From assembly GCF_025370935.1 (NCBI RefSeq), contig NC_133499.1, positions 835,306 through 899,305 of the forward strand: 64,000 bases of DNA, written 5' to 3'. Of this stretch, positions 42,736-53,838 are shown in pieces. Source of the DNA: Choristoneura fumiferana (Eukaryota > Arthropoda > Insecta > Lepidoptera > Tortricidae). Within the stretch, counting starts at the first letter, position 1, and each line of letters begins with the position of its first letter. The position numbers were made by a program, and so were the translations under genes. The notes under the pieces were generated by a model. It was given only the letters and a program-made list of their open reading frames with translations. It did not search any database and had not been told where the DNA came from.

Positions 42736-43007
42736 GGCATCACTACTTATTACACAGTTTTACCAAGAATCAAAGCTGTATAATATCATGTTTTACATAA
42801 AAAAACAAAGATAAATTTTGGAAAACTCTGACCGATGGTAGTGCTTTTTGACAACAAGTGACAACAAACTAGTACCCGACTAAATTAAATAACATTTTAT
42901 TTGAATAGCTGCTTAACGACAGATGCCTTTTGAAAATGACTGGTATATTAGCCACGGAAATCGGCCAATGAGCAGAGGTGCATTTTGATGAACCTAGAAT
43001 AAAACTG

Positions 43008-43106
43008 GCACAACTCGAAATATTCTCATTTAAAACTCAACCAGATTCTGTTCAGAACAGAGTTTATTTTGGAAATATGAGTATTTCGAATTGTGTCAGT
43101 TCACTC
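43008..43106. repeat. Short palindromic MITE
   Basis: AACTGGCACAACTCGAAATA and its complement about 100 bp later around a short centre. Confidence 0.65.
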
Positions 43107-43299
43107 TAAACTTGCGAATAGGCGCCAAATGAACCTCAGCCTATTGGTCAATTTCTTTTGCCTGTGGGCAAATACACAAAAGTTATAATAGTAATAATCG
43201 GGTACGCTTGACATTAAGCTTCCTTTTCCTTCTCTCTATTGTCTTCCTTCCTCTTTGGTTCTTAGTATTATCAATGGTAGACGACTCGAAAAAAGTGAC

Positions 43300-43555
43300 A
43301 GCAGGGCTACTACGAAACTCAAAGCTCGAAGTTCGTGTCGTGCGGTCCCTCTGCCACTTATACTGTTTAATACGAGAGCGAAAGAGACGGTACGATACGA
43401 ACTTCGAGTTTCGTAGTAGCCCTGCTGGGGCTACCATGAAATTCGAAAATCGAAGTTCATATCGTTTTCCTAACGCTAATATTATTTAATACGAGAGTGA
43501 GAGGGACGGTATGATACGAACTTCGATTTTTCAATTTTGTAGTAGCCCCCTGTAT
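43300..43555. repeat. Two adjacent palindromic MITE copies
   Basis: 43302-43430 and 43431-43552 are both GGGCTACTACGAAACTCG-type palindromes, back to back. Confidence 0.7.
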
Positions 43556-43559
43556 TGGT

Positions 43560-44220
43560 GGGTAGCCATATTTTATTCAGTTGTTTTCTTAGCGTCTTGC
43601 TTTTACTGAGCTGTGAAGTGTTGGGCACAAAATAATTGAATTTTTTGCAATTTTTTTCCTCGCAATGTGATGAAAATCATTGTGTGTATCACGGGCCGTA
43701 AGGGTACAAACTCGGGTCGGAGGCGGAGGGCTTCTAATAGACTCTCGTTAGTAATCCCCTTCTTACGCCCTTTAATACACAATGTACTATTTTTACGACT
43801 GTCTTTTCTATTCTATATTATTATAGAGTAAGTATACTGTTCAATTTCAGGCCAAAAAAAAACATTAATTAAAAAAAATATTTATTATTGAGTAAATTGT
43901 GCTTAAAATAAAATTACACATTAAAAAAGTAACAATGAAATAAAGTGAACAATCATATGAAGCAAGCTTTGAAATTAAAATTCAATAATAAAACAATTGA
44001 AAAATCAACTAACTCCTAATCGAATAGGAATACTCTTAAAATACTATAATAAGGCAAATTAGGCAAAACTCTGCGCAGGGGGCGACACTAGCGCAAACCC
44101 ATGATAATGACAAATCTCTATACATTTTATCGCTTTGTCGCCATGACAGATCATGACCAAAGAGTATTAGTACCTTCAAAAATAATGTTGTATTTATTAG
44201 TAACAAAATAACCTTATATA
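43560..44220. other. No gene seen
   Basis: 43665-43800 is a diverged ATGTGATGAAAAACATTG repeat. 44060-44100 has AAACTCTGCGCAGGGGGCG, also at 7605. Otherwise AT-rich. Confidence 0.4.
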
Positions 44221-44413
44221 CCAGGTAGTAGAATGTCAAGGTCGTAAAATAACCAGGTAGTAGAATGAACTAAATAATTTCCTTGCTCACCCGCGACCTT
44301 ACGATAGCTAAGCTTATGCAAAATATGCGTGTTCATGTAGTTCCTCCACCTCCACACTGTAAGAACACACACAAATCACACAAACCCATCTATCACCACC
44401 ACCACACTACACT

Positions 44414-44448
44414 GACGCGTTTCGAACTCAACCAGAGCTCATCTTCAG
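44414..44448 (-). ncRNA. Hammerhead ribozyme motif, left arm
   Basis: Minus strand shows CTGAAGA (44448-44442), a stem II GAGCTC/GAGTTC, GAAA, a minimal ACGCGT stem III and GTC at the cleavage site (44416-44414). Mirror copy of the right-arm motif. Confidence 0.75.
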
Positions 44449-44536
44449 AGTGACACAACCGTACACTTTGCTACCAGTTGTTAGACTCCAACAACTGAGT
44501 CTAACAACTGGTAGCATGGTGTACGGTTGTGTCACT

Positions 44537-44571
44537 CTGAAGATGAGCTCTGGTTGAGTTCGAAACGCGTC
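44537..44571 (+). ncRNA. Hammerhead ribozyme motif, right arm
   Basis: Core CTGAAGA (CUGANGA), stem II GAGCTC-TGGTT-GAGTTC, GAAA, then ACGCGT and GTC. Stem I is CACT before and AGTG after the core. The self-complementary, loop-less stem III is the minimal kind known from Penelope-like elements, thought to act as a dimer. Confidence 0.8.
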
Positions 44572-44840
44572 AGTGTAGTGTGGTGGTGGTGATAGATGGG
44601 TTTGTGTGATTTGTGTGTGTTCTTACAGTGTGGAGGTGGAGGAACTGCATGAACACGCATATTTTGCATAAGCTTAGCTATCGTAAGGTCGCGGGTGAGC
44701 AAGGAAATTATTTTAGTTCATTGATATGGACCTCCGCAAAGTAACGCCTGATTCAATAAATTAGGTAGTAGAATGTCAAGGTCATCAAATAACCAGGTAG
44801 TAGAATGTCAAGGTCGTAAAATAACCAAGTAGTAAAATGT

Positions 44841-45507
44841 CGAATTATAGAAGTTTGAAAGAGCTGCTTCTGAATAGATTTAAAATGAACCATTTAAGTT
44901 ACTTATTTAAAAATGTCATACAATGTAAAGAAATTCTTCTCTCCAGATATGTTTCAATATCCGATATATTTGCATGCTAGTATAGGTAGTGTCACGAGAG
45001 TTGAAGTGAATATTACACACACAGTTACAAAAAGAACTGATTACATAAAAGAAGAATGAATGAATGAAGTCGATGTCAAAATCCTGTAGTTATAACATAC
45101 CATGTTCTAGTATGCGTGACCTCTGGTGGCACTAACTATATTATTTAGTACAAGTAGCAGAACAAGTTACATTATTATCGCATACCACCTACATAAGAAC
45201 ATCGACGTACTCGTACAGTGGAACAAATTGAATCATGTGCCAGGCTGGAATTTTATTAGGTACTAATGTCATTTCGACATCCCATACTTTTGTCACGGAA
45301 ATCATAGTTTTATTATTAAAAGGTTCCATTCCACCCTGCTTCATGAATCAGTCGACGCAAATTAATATTCTATTCTAAATTATGAAAGTGGCGTGTAAAT
45401 GAAGAGGCCTTGAACAACAGTGGGTGGTGTGGGCTAATTTGATAGTTTCTAAAATATAACGTCGGGTTACTTTAAAAACACCTGTGATATTCAAAGCAGC
45501 TTACGCT
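44841..45507. other. No gene seen; 3' flank of asteroid-like copy 2
   Basis: 45356-45507 is the 3' flank shared with 39541-39692 (ATTCTATTCTAAATTATG and neighbours). The rest is AT-rich. Confidence 0.5.
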
Positions 45508-47286
45508 TTACATCGCCTGGTAAGCTTCGATGAGACCGTTCAGAAAGGCGTAGACGGTCGGAGCCGGGGCCAGGAGTTTGTCGAAAAACGGCTGCGGATC
45601 CCCAGAGCCCGCGGCGACCCGGAGCCGCGCTACCAGAGCAGCAGAATAGACGCGGCTGTAGACCGTCGGCGGAAGAGGAGCACCACACAACAAGTTCAAG
45701 TCATCCAGCCGACGCAGACATATCTGGAACTCCTTTAACTGATACAATACTTGGTCATCGTCAACAGTTTCCTGTTCAGCAGTTTCGGGAACTGCTAGAT
45801 ATTCAGCCAAGACAGCCGCTGCGATGTTGCAGTCTTCATCAGTGACTGTGCTCTCATCCGTTGTTGAGTCCAGAATGGGTTTGGATTGGAATGGAAACTT
45901 GGGAAGGTTTTTGCCGCATTTCTGGAGCACGAGGCTTAGTGTGATGTAGGAGAGGAGCACGCAGGTTGCCTCGGTGCTCGTGTCGACGCTTTTCTTGCGG
46001 GAGAAGTAGACCAGGGCTACTGTTAGGAGTCTCGCGCCTTCTGGTAGCTTTGTCAAGGGTTCTAGGCTCGCAAGCTGCAGTGTCTCCTTCAAGAAGTGCT
46101 CAAACAAGGCGAGCTCGCGCACCGAATCCCAACCATTCTCAAACACGCACACGCTCGCTTCGTACTCCGGCTTCCGGATGGAATACAGCTCAGACACTAC
46201 CATACTTTCCCTCTTGGAGTTCATGTCGTAAACCAATGTGAACCCGTCATTTCGGAAATCAGTGATCAGATCGTATGCGTATTTCACGATATCTAGTGAC
46301 GACGCCATTGGGTCTACTAGTTCTACGTCCAAGGAACCGAAGAAGTGTTTGTAACGGTACAGATTGACGTAGTTTATCGGGATGTTGTTTGAAGCGACGC
46401 CTTTGGCGAACCATTCGGGGTCGCCTGGTGCCACGGTGACGGCTGCGGGGTTCAGCAGACAGGCAGCGCCGAGACCACCCTTCTCGCGTTTTCCGATCAG
46501 CAACTGAGCTTTGTCGACCTCTTCAACAAACTTTTTCTCATCCTCGGCATTTACAAATTGCGAAACCATCTTTAATGTTGTATTTCTGTTGTTCTTCGAA
46601 AGCCAATACAGTAAACTTAAGTTCCTTTTGAAGTAACCCAGAGGTGCACGTATGCGTTTGAAGAACTCCTGAAAGAAGTCTTCTGGGAAGATGTGTTCAT
46701 CAGCCAAGACAATGAAAAGGGCTAATTTCTCTGCCGTCAAAGTGTACTTCCTCATGAATTTGTCCAACGAGAAATAGCGGCAGGTGATGGTGTTGTCTCT
46801 TTCATTGAATTTGAGTTCGTTCCGCGGGATATACCGGAGTCCAGTGAAGCAGAATTCAACGTCGTAGCTGATGACAGGACAGTCAAGTGTCTGAGCGAGC
46901 TCGATGATGTCTCTCTTGCTGTCGTACTCGCATGTAACATACTCAAAGTCCATTTCCTTGAGTACTTCCATGTAAATATTCTTCATAAAAGCCGGAGTGA
47001 CGTGGTCGGCTATATTGCATGGCAACTTCTTTGCCATGTTCGGAAGTCCACCTTTAAAGATGAAATAGCATTTGATGTTGGCTTTCTTGAACATGGCGAG
47101 GTGTTCTCGCAGGTAGTTGGCGTAGCGATGGCTCTCGCAGCCAAGTTTGAAGGGTAGTTGGCTCTCCTGGTAGGAATTGTAGAAGTAGTTCTTCCCATCT
47201 ATGACGACGGTGGAGTCGTGGAGAACCATAGACTCTAACTCGCTCACTTCGACGAACTTGCAGAATGTCCTTATCCTCATCTTGAA
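45508..47286 (-). CDS. Asteroid-like XPG/FEN-family protein, copy 2
   Basis: ATG at 47280 follows a TTTTGTTTTGCATTCCAG acceptor by six bases, as in copy 1. 590 residues, ending FLNGLIEAYQAM, which is probably the true C-terminus. Very close to copy 1; the main cluster of differences is at residues 79-96. Acid changes are as in copy 1, and one more Glu is Asp (EYDSKRD). Asteroid proteins in flies are tied to EGF/Ras signalling and carry an XPG-type domain. A role for this copy is not shown. It converges on copy 1 with 6 kb between stop codons. Confidence 0.85.
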   Translation of the reverse strand, partial: FKMRIRTFCKFVEVSELESMVLHDSTVVIDGKNYFYNSYQESQLPFKLGCESHRYANYLREHLAMFKKANIKCYFIFKGGLPNMAKKLPCNIADHVTPAFMKNIYMEVLKEMDFEYVTCEYDSKRDIIELAQTLDCPVISYDVEFCFTGLRYIPRNELKFNERDNTITCRYFSLDKFMRKYTLTAEKLALFIVLADEHIFPEDFFQEFFKRIRAPLGYFKRNLSLLYWLSKNNRNTTLKMVSQFVNAEDEKKFVEEVDKAQLLIGKREKGGLGAACLLNPAAVTVAPGDPEWFAKGVASNNIPINYVNLYRYKHFFGSLDVELVDPMASSLDIVKYAYDLITDFRNDGFTLVYDMNSKRESMVVSELYSIRKPEYEASVCVFENGWDSVRELALFEHFLKETLQLASLEPLTKLPEGARLLTVALVYFSRKKSVDTSTEATCVLLSYITLSLVLQKCGKNLPKFPFQSKPILDSTTDESTVTDEDCNIAAAVLAEYLAVPETAEQETVDDDQVLYQLKEFQICLRRLDDLNLLCGAPLPPTVYSRVYSAALVARLRVAAGSGDPQPFFDKLLAPAPTVYAFLNGLIEAYQAM

Positions 47287-47334
47287 CTGGAATGCAAAAC
47301 AAAAAAATATTGAGGTTTGAGGTGAACTATAAAA

Positions 47335-47455
47335 TTACTTTGCTCATCCGCGACCTTACGATAGCTAGGTCTATGCAACAGATGCTACCATGCTGCAAGA
47401 ACACACACATCACATAAACCGATCTATCACCATCACCACACTCATTCCATCAAGG
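47335..47455 (-). repeat. Penelope-like remnant
   Basis: Contains GCGACCTTACGATAGCTA and GATCTATCACCATCACCACA, matching 44280-44410 but stopping just before the hammerhead. The same remnant flanks copy 1 at 37425-37515. Confidence 0.65.
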
Positions 47456-48650
47456 ACCTAATATTATAAGTGTTTTATAAGAATTTTCCAAGTATTTTAT
47501 AAGTTTATAACACGCTACTATTCACTCTTAAACAACTAATAATTCTCAAGCTAAATTCGAAATAGTTTTCCTTGTTAATTTGCTATACCTATTAACTTCC
47601 GTCATGATTTTTTCATTCCAAGCAACGGTTTAGACTTTAGAAGAAGGGGACTGTCGACTTTAACAAAACTTTGCACTTTAAAAGAGAATATGAGTATTTC
47701 GCAAACGAATCACTTCTCGATATCGTTTTCACAACCCCAACCTTTACCGCATAATGTCGATCCGAAATTTTAGGGTTCCTTTCATCTAAATAGCAGAACA
47801 CTCTTATCGTCGAATATGCTTCTGCAGAATATTAAATAGCAGAACATTAGTATCGCCGATTTTTATATGGCATAATGGCATAGCAAAATACTAGTTTGGA
47901 CTAATTGTATTTTCACGGAATTTAAAATAGCGCTGACTTTAACATGGCGTAATGACATAGTTAAAGGAATAACAGCTGCCATATGAATGGGTTAAGGTTA
48001 AAGTAAGGCCAGCAAAGTAAGCGTGCTGTAACAAACAGCAGCAGGCAAAGCGCCAGAACAGAACAGCAGCTACATAGTAGGTTGCGTTAGGTTATAACTG
48101 CGACCACAACAGGCAAGGTTAATATAGAACTACAATTAAAACAAGGCTGGGGTGTTTTTACCGCTTCAGCATTATACTGAGCCAGTGTCAGATTCACAGC
48201 CGTAATGACACATAATAATATTGTTGTGTCTTGTGTTGTGAATCAATGTATTTTGTTTATTTATTTAGTTCTTTCTAATTAATTTAATTGCAAGGAATGT
48301 TTAGCGAAATTTTATTCTGCTTTTTATTATCCTTATCCAAAGTAATATTATGAGATAAGTTTTTCTGCGTAGCAACTATTAGAACATATAAATATTATTC
48401 TCATCGATATTAAGTTATGTTAATATTCTGCTTTACAAAATTATGAGAAATGATAGTATGAGGAAAAAATATATGCGAAAAGCAATTCGGTGATATGATG
48501 ATTCTGCTCAAGGTTGTTGTGAGAACGAAATTATGAGATTCGATTTTATGCAACATATTAGTGATTTATGATTTTATACATAGTAGGGGAGCTAAAGGGT
48601 CAGATTAACATAAGGAAGGATACTTTGATACTTGGCATCCTGCTGAGTAC
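47456..48650. other. No gene seen
   Basis: AT-rich. 47770-48130 has repeated AATAGCAGAACA and CATAATG words, like a diverged MITE. Several short TTATGAGA words occur at 48345-48540. Confidence 0.4.
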
Positions 48651-48822
48651 AATCAGCCAAATATGTGGTCTACCACCCTAAAGCTGATAATCAATTGCAT
48701 GTCAAAAAACAATAATGCCAATAGACGTGTCTGTCAACTTGAAAGTTCGACTTTAGCGACATATTCATTTGATAGGAACTTGTTTAAAAATTGATAGACC
48801 ACTTATTTGGGTGATGGTACCT
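48651..48822. mobile_element. Palindromic MITE (GGTACCATCAGCCAAATA family)
   Basis: Inverted ends around CAATAGACGTGTCTGTCAAC. A second copy is at 50804-50969. Confidence 0.75.
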
Positions 48823-48989
48823 TTAGGTAAAATACAAAAAAATTATATACCAGATAAGTCATAAAAATGTCGTTTTTTTAATCATCAAAAATTTGGTTAC
48901 GAACTTGCTGCGTCAATTCTAAGTCGTCAGTCTTTTGAATGTGAGCATTTTAGGGTTCATTGAATAAGCTCTTTTGAATAACTGACGCG

Positions 48990-49425
48990 CTGAATGAGGG
49001 CTATCGTTTTTTGTCTCACTAGATGGCGCACTGTTGCGTGAGGTTTTTAAGTATGGCTGTCAAAGTCTGTTATTACGGGCGTGAAAACAAAGTTTAGATT
49101 AAAATCATATTTAATACACCTTAAAACCGTACCATAAAAATATCGAGCATGCCACAGTGTTGCATAGTCCCCGTTTTGTTCGGAAAAAAGGGAGGACAAA
49201 GGTTTCCGAAAGACAAAACTGTCTCAAAACACAGACATTCAATGCCCCGGAACGTATATTTGCCATAATTAATTTCAGATATTGCAAAATATTCACAAAA
49301 TTATTCTAATTATAAATAAACCCGCGTAGCTCACCCAAAAACTATGAGATTTGACATTTCGGAGACCTCACGCTACACTAGCGCCTCTAGTGGCGAATTC
49401 ATACGCGATAGCCCTCATTGAATTT
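48990..49425. mobile_element. ATGAGGGCTATCG MITE copy, complete
   Basis: The best-preserved member: AATGAGGGCTATCG to CGATAGCCCTCATT, with CACTAGATGGCGCAC at one side and CACTAGCGCCTCTAG at the other. Confidence 0.85.
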
Positions 49426-49631
49426 TTATTCTTTATCTAAATATACAAGGTGTTAAAATATTAAATGACTGAAAACCTCTGACACGCCAATTTTTTTTTC
49501 ATTTTTTAGTTAGTTGATTGTATTTATTTTTGGATACCTTCATTATTTCAATAAATAAATATTCGTGTGTTTTGCTTAGTCTGTAACTCATACTTGATCT
49601 AACTCTATAATACTCATTTATAACAAATTTA

Positions 49632-50131
49632 TAATGAGGACTATGGCGTACGAATTCGCCGCTAGAGGCGCTAGTGTAGCGAGAGGTCCCCGAAATGTCA
49701 AATGTCACTGTTTTTAGGTGAGCTACGCGGGTTTATTTATAATTAGAATATTTTTGTGAACCTGAAATTAATTATGACAAATTAAATGCGTTCCGGGGCA
49801 ATGAATGTCTGTGTTTTGAGACAGTTTTGTCTTTCGGAAACCTTTGTCCTTTTTTTTCCGAACAAAACGGGACTACGCAAAACTGGGGCATGTTCGATAT
49901 TTAAGGTATTAAATTAAATATGATTTAAAATAAATGTTTTTTTTTATAAATTATTTATTTACTCAAAAAAAAAACAAAATAGATTTTGTTTTCACGTTCG
50001 TACTTCGCGTCCATACCGTAATAACAAACTACCACATATTACTTATTCTGTGCTACCACTAAGTATACTTCAGGCAGGACTTTTATCTTCAGTGGCGCCA
50101 ACTGGTGAGCACGAAAACGGTAGCCCTCACC
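49632..50131. mobile_element. ATGAGGGCTATCG MITE copy, diverged
   Basis: Reverse orientation, ends AATGAGGACTATGG and GGTAGCCCTCAC; contains a T-rich insertion near 49940-49980. Confidence 0.7.
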
Positions 50132-50189
50132 TCATTGTCATTGCGTTTTTTTTTTATTCGACTGTGGAAGGCAAACGACGTCTACGTCG

Positions 50190-50730
50190 ACGTCTGTCTG
50201 TCTGTCCGTCCGTCCGCGGCTTTGCTCAGGTACTATCAATGCTAGAAAGCTGTAACTTTGCGCGGATATATATGTAAACTATGCCGACAAAATGGTACAA
50301 TAAAAAACTAAAAAAAATTATAGACGTAGTGTGTGGGTGATTTTTTTTCTCATCCAACTGTATAGTGTAGGGTATCATTGGATAGGTCTTTTAAAACCAT
50401 TAGGGGTTTGCTAAGACAATTCTTCGATTCAGTGATAATGTTTGCGAAATATTCACCTTTAAAGTGCAAATTTTCATTAAAATCGAGCGTCCCCCCCCCG
50501 CCTCCCTTCTAAAATCAAAACCGGTGGGTTGAAAAATTGGGAAAAAATCAGGATGGTAGTAAGTATATCAATCTCACAAGGAAAACTATAACGACGAAGT
50601 TTGCTTGAGAATTGTTAGTATTTTAAGAGTAAATAGCAGCCTTAGGTATAAAATATACCTAAACTTGGAAGATTCCGTATAAAACACGAAATCCTTAGAA
50701 AAATGTTACTTAAATTTGTGTTTAAATCCC
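50190..50730 (+). repeat. GGGTTCCGTAGCC-family element
   Basis: Aligns by eye with 8985-9470 (GCCGACAAAATGGTACAAT, ACCATTAGGGGTTTGC). Confidence 0.65.
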
Positions 50731-50803
50731 TTTTTTATTGTACCCAGTCTAAGTGACGAATGCGATATACGCCAATTCCTATTCTTAATAGGTAGGTACC
50801 ATC

Positions 50804-50969
50804 AGCCAAATAAGTAGTCTACCAATTTTTAAACAAGTTCCTATCAAATGAATATGTCGTTAAAGTCGAATTTTCTAGTTGACAGACACGTCTATTGGCA
50901 TTATTGTTTTGTGACATGCAAACGATTATCAGCTTTAGGGTGGTAGACCACATATTTGGCTGATGGTAC
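50804..50969. mobile_element. Palindromic MITE (GGTACCATCAGCCAAATA family)
   Basis: Inverted relative of 48651-48822; both ends GGTACCATCAGCCAAATA. Confidence 0.75.
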
Positions 50970-51029
50970 AGTGTAAACTACATAACGACTAAGGTTACAT
51001 CTCATTACAGCCACCCGGCACCCGACCTG

Positions 51030-51140
51030 CAGGGCTACACGAAATTCTACAATCGAACTTCGTGTCGTTCGGTCCCTCTGACACTTATACTATTTAATAC
51101 GAGAGCGAGAGGGACGGTACGATACGAACTTCGGTTTAGG
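51030..51140. repeat. Palindromic MITE copy
   Basis: GGGCTACACGAAATTC ... ACGATACGAACTTCG; same family as 9650-9770. Confidence 0.65.
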
Positions 51141-51383
51141 CCCTCAGCACCGTCTCGCCTCGAGCGGTTAGTATTCTTCATATATTATGGATTTGTATGT
51201 ATGCGCTTGATAGCCGCCGAGCGTCACAGCCCTAATGTAAACAAATGAGCAGCCCTTGTATATACAATAGAGAGAAAAATAAAGTTATTTCGCGATTGAC
51301 CGCTTCCAAACCAAGACGTTTTAATTAACCCCCCTACTATTTCTGTCACGCTCACTACATCAACTCCGTAGCGTCACCGATGC

Positions 51384-51571
51384 CCTTAGTGTAAGTTTTC
51401 GGTTACAAAATACGTCTCGACTCGATCGCGTTCGCGTTTAAGTCCCACTTTGTATGCAAACACGAACAGCGCCTCTAGCGGAACGTTTGCGATGTCCGTG
51501 TTTCCATGCAAATTGAGATTTTAACGCGAACGCGATCGAGACGTATATTGTAACCGAAAACTTACACTAAG
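51384..51571. mobile_element. Foldback MITE
   Basis: Ends CCCTTAGTGTAAGTTTTCGG, with arms of about 65 bp including CTCGATCGCGTTCGCGTT. No coding. Confidence 0.75.
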
Positions 51572-51579
51572 GGCACAGA

Positions 51580-51950
51580 TCGCCTCACTCGCGAGGTTGA
51601 GACGCGCGGACGGCGAGTGGACCACTCGGTGACAGCCCGCTGCTCGCCGCCATACTGACTACTTACTAGGAAATTCGTGGACAACGAGAGGTCCACTCGT
51701 CATCAACGCGGCGTCCGCCCGTGGACCACCTGACGACAACGAGTGGACGCCGAAAGTCGAGGCGGTGCTGGTCGGGGGCCCGGTGCTCTAATGAGCTGTC
51801 ACCTTAAGGCAAGGGTCGCCAAACTACGGCGGCCCGCGAGCCCCTAATCCGGCCCGCCAAAGAAGCGTTATGCGTTGCCAACCTAGAGGCCTAAGATGGT
51901 CTACTTCACGTAATTTCACCGGCTGTCTTACTCTCCACGCCGAAACACAA
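51580..51950. repeat. GC-rich repeat and hAT-like end
   Basis: 51600-51790 is GC-rich with repeated GAGTGGAC words. At 51810-51850 GGGTCGCCAAACTACGGC resembles a hAT terminus. No gene seen. Confidence 0.4.
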
Positions 51951-52095
51951 CAGAACCTGTTCAAATGTTAGAAAAAAGCCGTAGAGTGTTTGTTAAACTT
52001 AAGACAAAACCTTTAGGCGGTTTGATTGATCCAGAGGATCGTGGGTCGAGCCCAGATGTAGTACTCGCGTTTCTATTTGTTTTCGGAATTTACAT

Positions 52096-52314
52096 ACCGT
52101 AAACTGCTTCAACTTTGCCTCTGGCCCAACATTGCCCGAGTTGATTTTGAGTCGATAACTTAGCACTCTTATAGGTTTAAAACTTTTATCTACACGGTAA
52201 TTATTATTACGGGGGATAAAAGTTTTAAAACCTAAAGGGTGCTAAGTTATCGACTCTAAATCGAATCAGGCAATGTTGGGGCCAGAGGGCAAAGTTGTTT
52301 CAGTTTACGTATGT
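52096..52314. mobile_element. Foldback MITE
   Basis: Arms of about 95 bp from CGTAAACTG (52096) and CAGTTTACG (52314), with key words AGTCGATAACTTAGCA and TGCTAAGTTATCGACT around CGGTAATTATTATTACGG. Confidence 0.75.
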
Positions 52315-53071
52315 GAAATTGTCTGATAATTATGCAAGTACGCCAGTAAAACATAACATTTCTCAATGTACTCTAAGACCGCGTGTATTTGAACTCAACC
52401 TCAAACTCTCTTAGTCTGAAAGGAGGCTTGTGCCCAGCAGTAGGACATTACTCGTATATAGGCCGAAAATGATAATGATCATATTCAAATATTTATAACG
52501 ATAAAAATGTTTCTTGCCGAAATATAAACTACGTAAGTAGTACGAGTCACAAAGTTATTGAGAGTATATTCTTCAGTATTTCCTTCGTTTTGCACGTGGT
52601 GGCATAAAAAATCTGCATTATGAGGAATGTTAACTGGTCCAGGTACAAAAAGTCATCGAGAAGAAACGACCGGTAGCTTTCTTCTGGCGAGAACATTTTG
52701 TAGCCGGCCTGCTACGGTCATATTGTAAAACAATGTTTTTGGGAGATTTTATGATTTTTTATCCATTCCTTTTAGTTTTGCCGCCTTTTCTTAACTTTCT
52801 TTTAATGTTCTACGGGGCGCTGTATAGTTCAACATAGTTGAAGTTAAAAAAAAAACTCAGATGACTTTGAATAGGCAGCAATTGTACTAACTTCTACATT
52901 AAAATATTTATATTCGTAGATCTTTAAAACAGATAATGAGTATAATATTTTTTTATTTATTAAGTACAGATCTTGCTCGCTAATCCTGCGTAAAGCAGCA
53001 ATGCTTGCACTGTTGTGTTGCGGCGTGAAGAGTAAGACAGCCGGTGAAATTACTGGCACTTTAGGTATCCC
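52315..53071. other. No gene; SINE/LINE piece at the gap edge
   Basis: 52970-53071 matches 63220-63320 (CTTGCTCGCTAATCCTG, GTAAGACAGCCGGTGAAAT) and runs into the gap. The rest has nothing supported. Confidence 0.5.
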
Positions 53072-53171
53072 NNNNNNNNNNNNNNNNNNNNNNNNNNNNN
53101 NNNNNNNNNNNNNNNNNNNNNNNNNNNNNNNNNNNNNNNNNNNNNNNNNNNNNNNNNNNNNNNNNNNNNNN
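53072..53171. other. Assembly gap, 100 N
   Basis: A fixed-length N run, usually a placeholder for a gap of unknown size. It separates the SINE/LINE piece from the BEL/Pao element. Confidence 0.95.
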
Positions 53172-53838
53172 TTTATAGATGAATATAAGCAATTGGGGCA
53201 TTTATCTGAATCTCAGCTGATCTCTAACCCTAATTACCTACCTTACCACCCGGTGATCAAGGGACAAAGTGAGTGCACAAAATTACGCGTCGTCTTCGAC
53301 GCGTCATGCCCTACCTCTTCTGGCTACAGTATTAATAATATACAAATGGTAGGTCCATGCATACAAGACTCCTAGTATAATATATTACTTATGTTTCGCC
53401 ATTATAAGTACGTATTATCAGGCGACATTGAAAAACAGTACCTACAGGCAAATTCTAATGAATGAGTTAGATCGACATTTGCAGGTCATTCTATGGCGCG
53501 AAGACGAACATTTGCCCATTCGCTCGCTCACTCTAAACACCGTTACTTACGGCTTTGCGTCTGCAAGTTTCTTAGCTGCTAGATGTTTGTGGCAATTAGG
53601 GGAAGAGTGCATTGACCCCTTAATAAAAACAATAATACAGAATGATTTTTACTGTGATGATCTGTTAACAGGAGCAGACTCAGAGTCTGCCCTGCTGTAT
53701 ATACAAACAGGTGTAGCCCAGGCCTTAGAGGCTGGCTGTTTCAACGTACGCAAATACCGCTCAAATGCAATTGAACTGTTAATTTCCATTTCCAACCTCA
53801 TTAGTTCGCAGGATAACCTAACGTTGATGGAATCCTAG
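53172..53838 (+). pseudogene. BEL/Pao reverse transcriptase remnant
   Basis: 53172-53371 reads LRVVFDAS and LPYHPVIK; 53428-53838 reads RSLTLNTVTYGFASASFLA and FYCDDLLTG, the catalytic motif with Cys in place of the usual Val. A frame break and stops lie between them. The typical Pao order is kept. Confidence 0.75.

Larger units (their letters stand above)
44264..44722. mobile_element. Penelope-like inverted repeat
   Basis: Arms of about 220 bp (44264-44486 and 44495-44722), nearly identical, each containing a hammerhead core, a TCACCACCACCACAC tract and a GCTATCGTAAGGTCGCGG end. The arrangement recalls the inverted terminal repeats of Penelope-like retroelements without any coding part. Confidence 0.75.
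44223..44840 (+). repeat. 32-bp minisatellite split by a Penelope-like insertion
   Basis: Unit AGGTAGTAGAATGTCAAGG plus 13 bases. Copies at 44223 and 44255 (cut), then 44763, 44795 and 44827 (cut). The inverted repeat at 44264-44722 and a tail to 44760 sit in the middle. Confidence 0.75.

Noticed and set aside
51384..51571. Bidirectional terminator or regulatory hairpin
   Set aside because: Size and perfect arms match the other foldback MITEs; no gene ends nearby.
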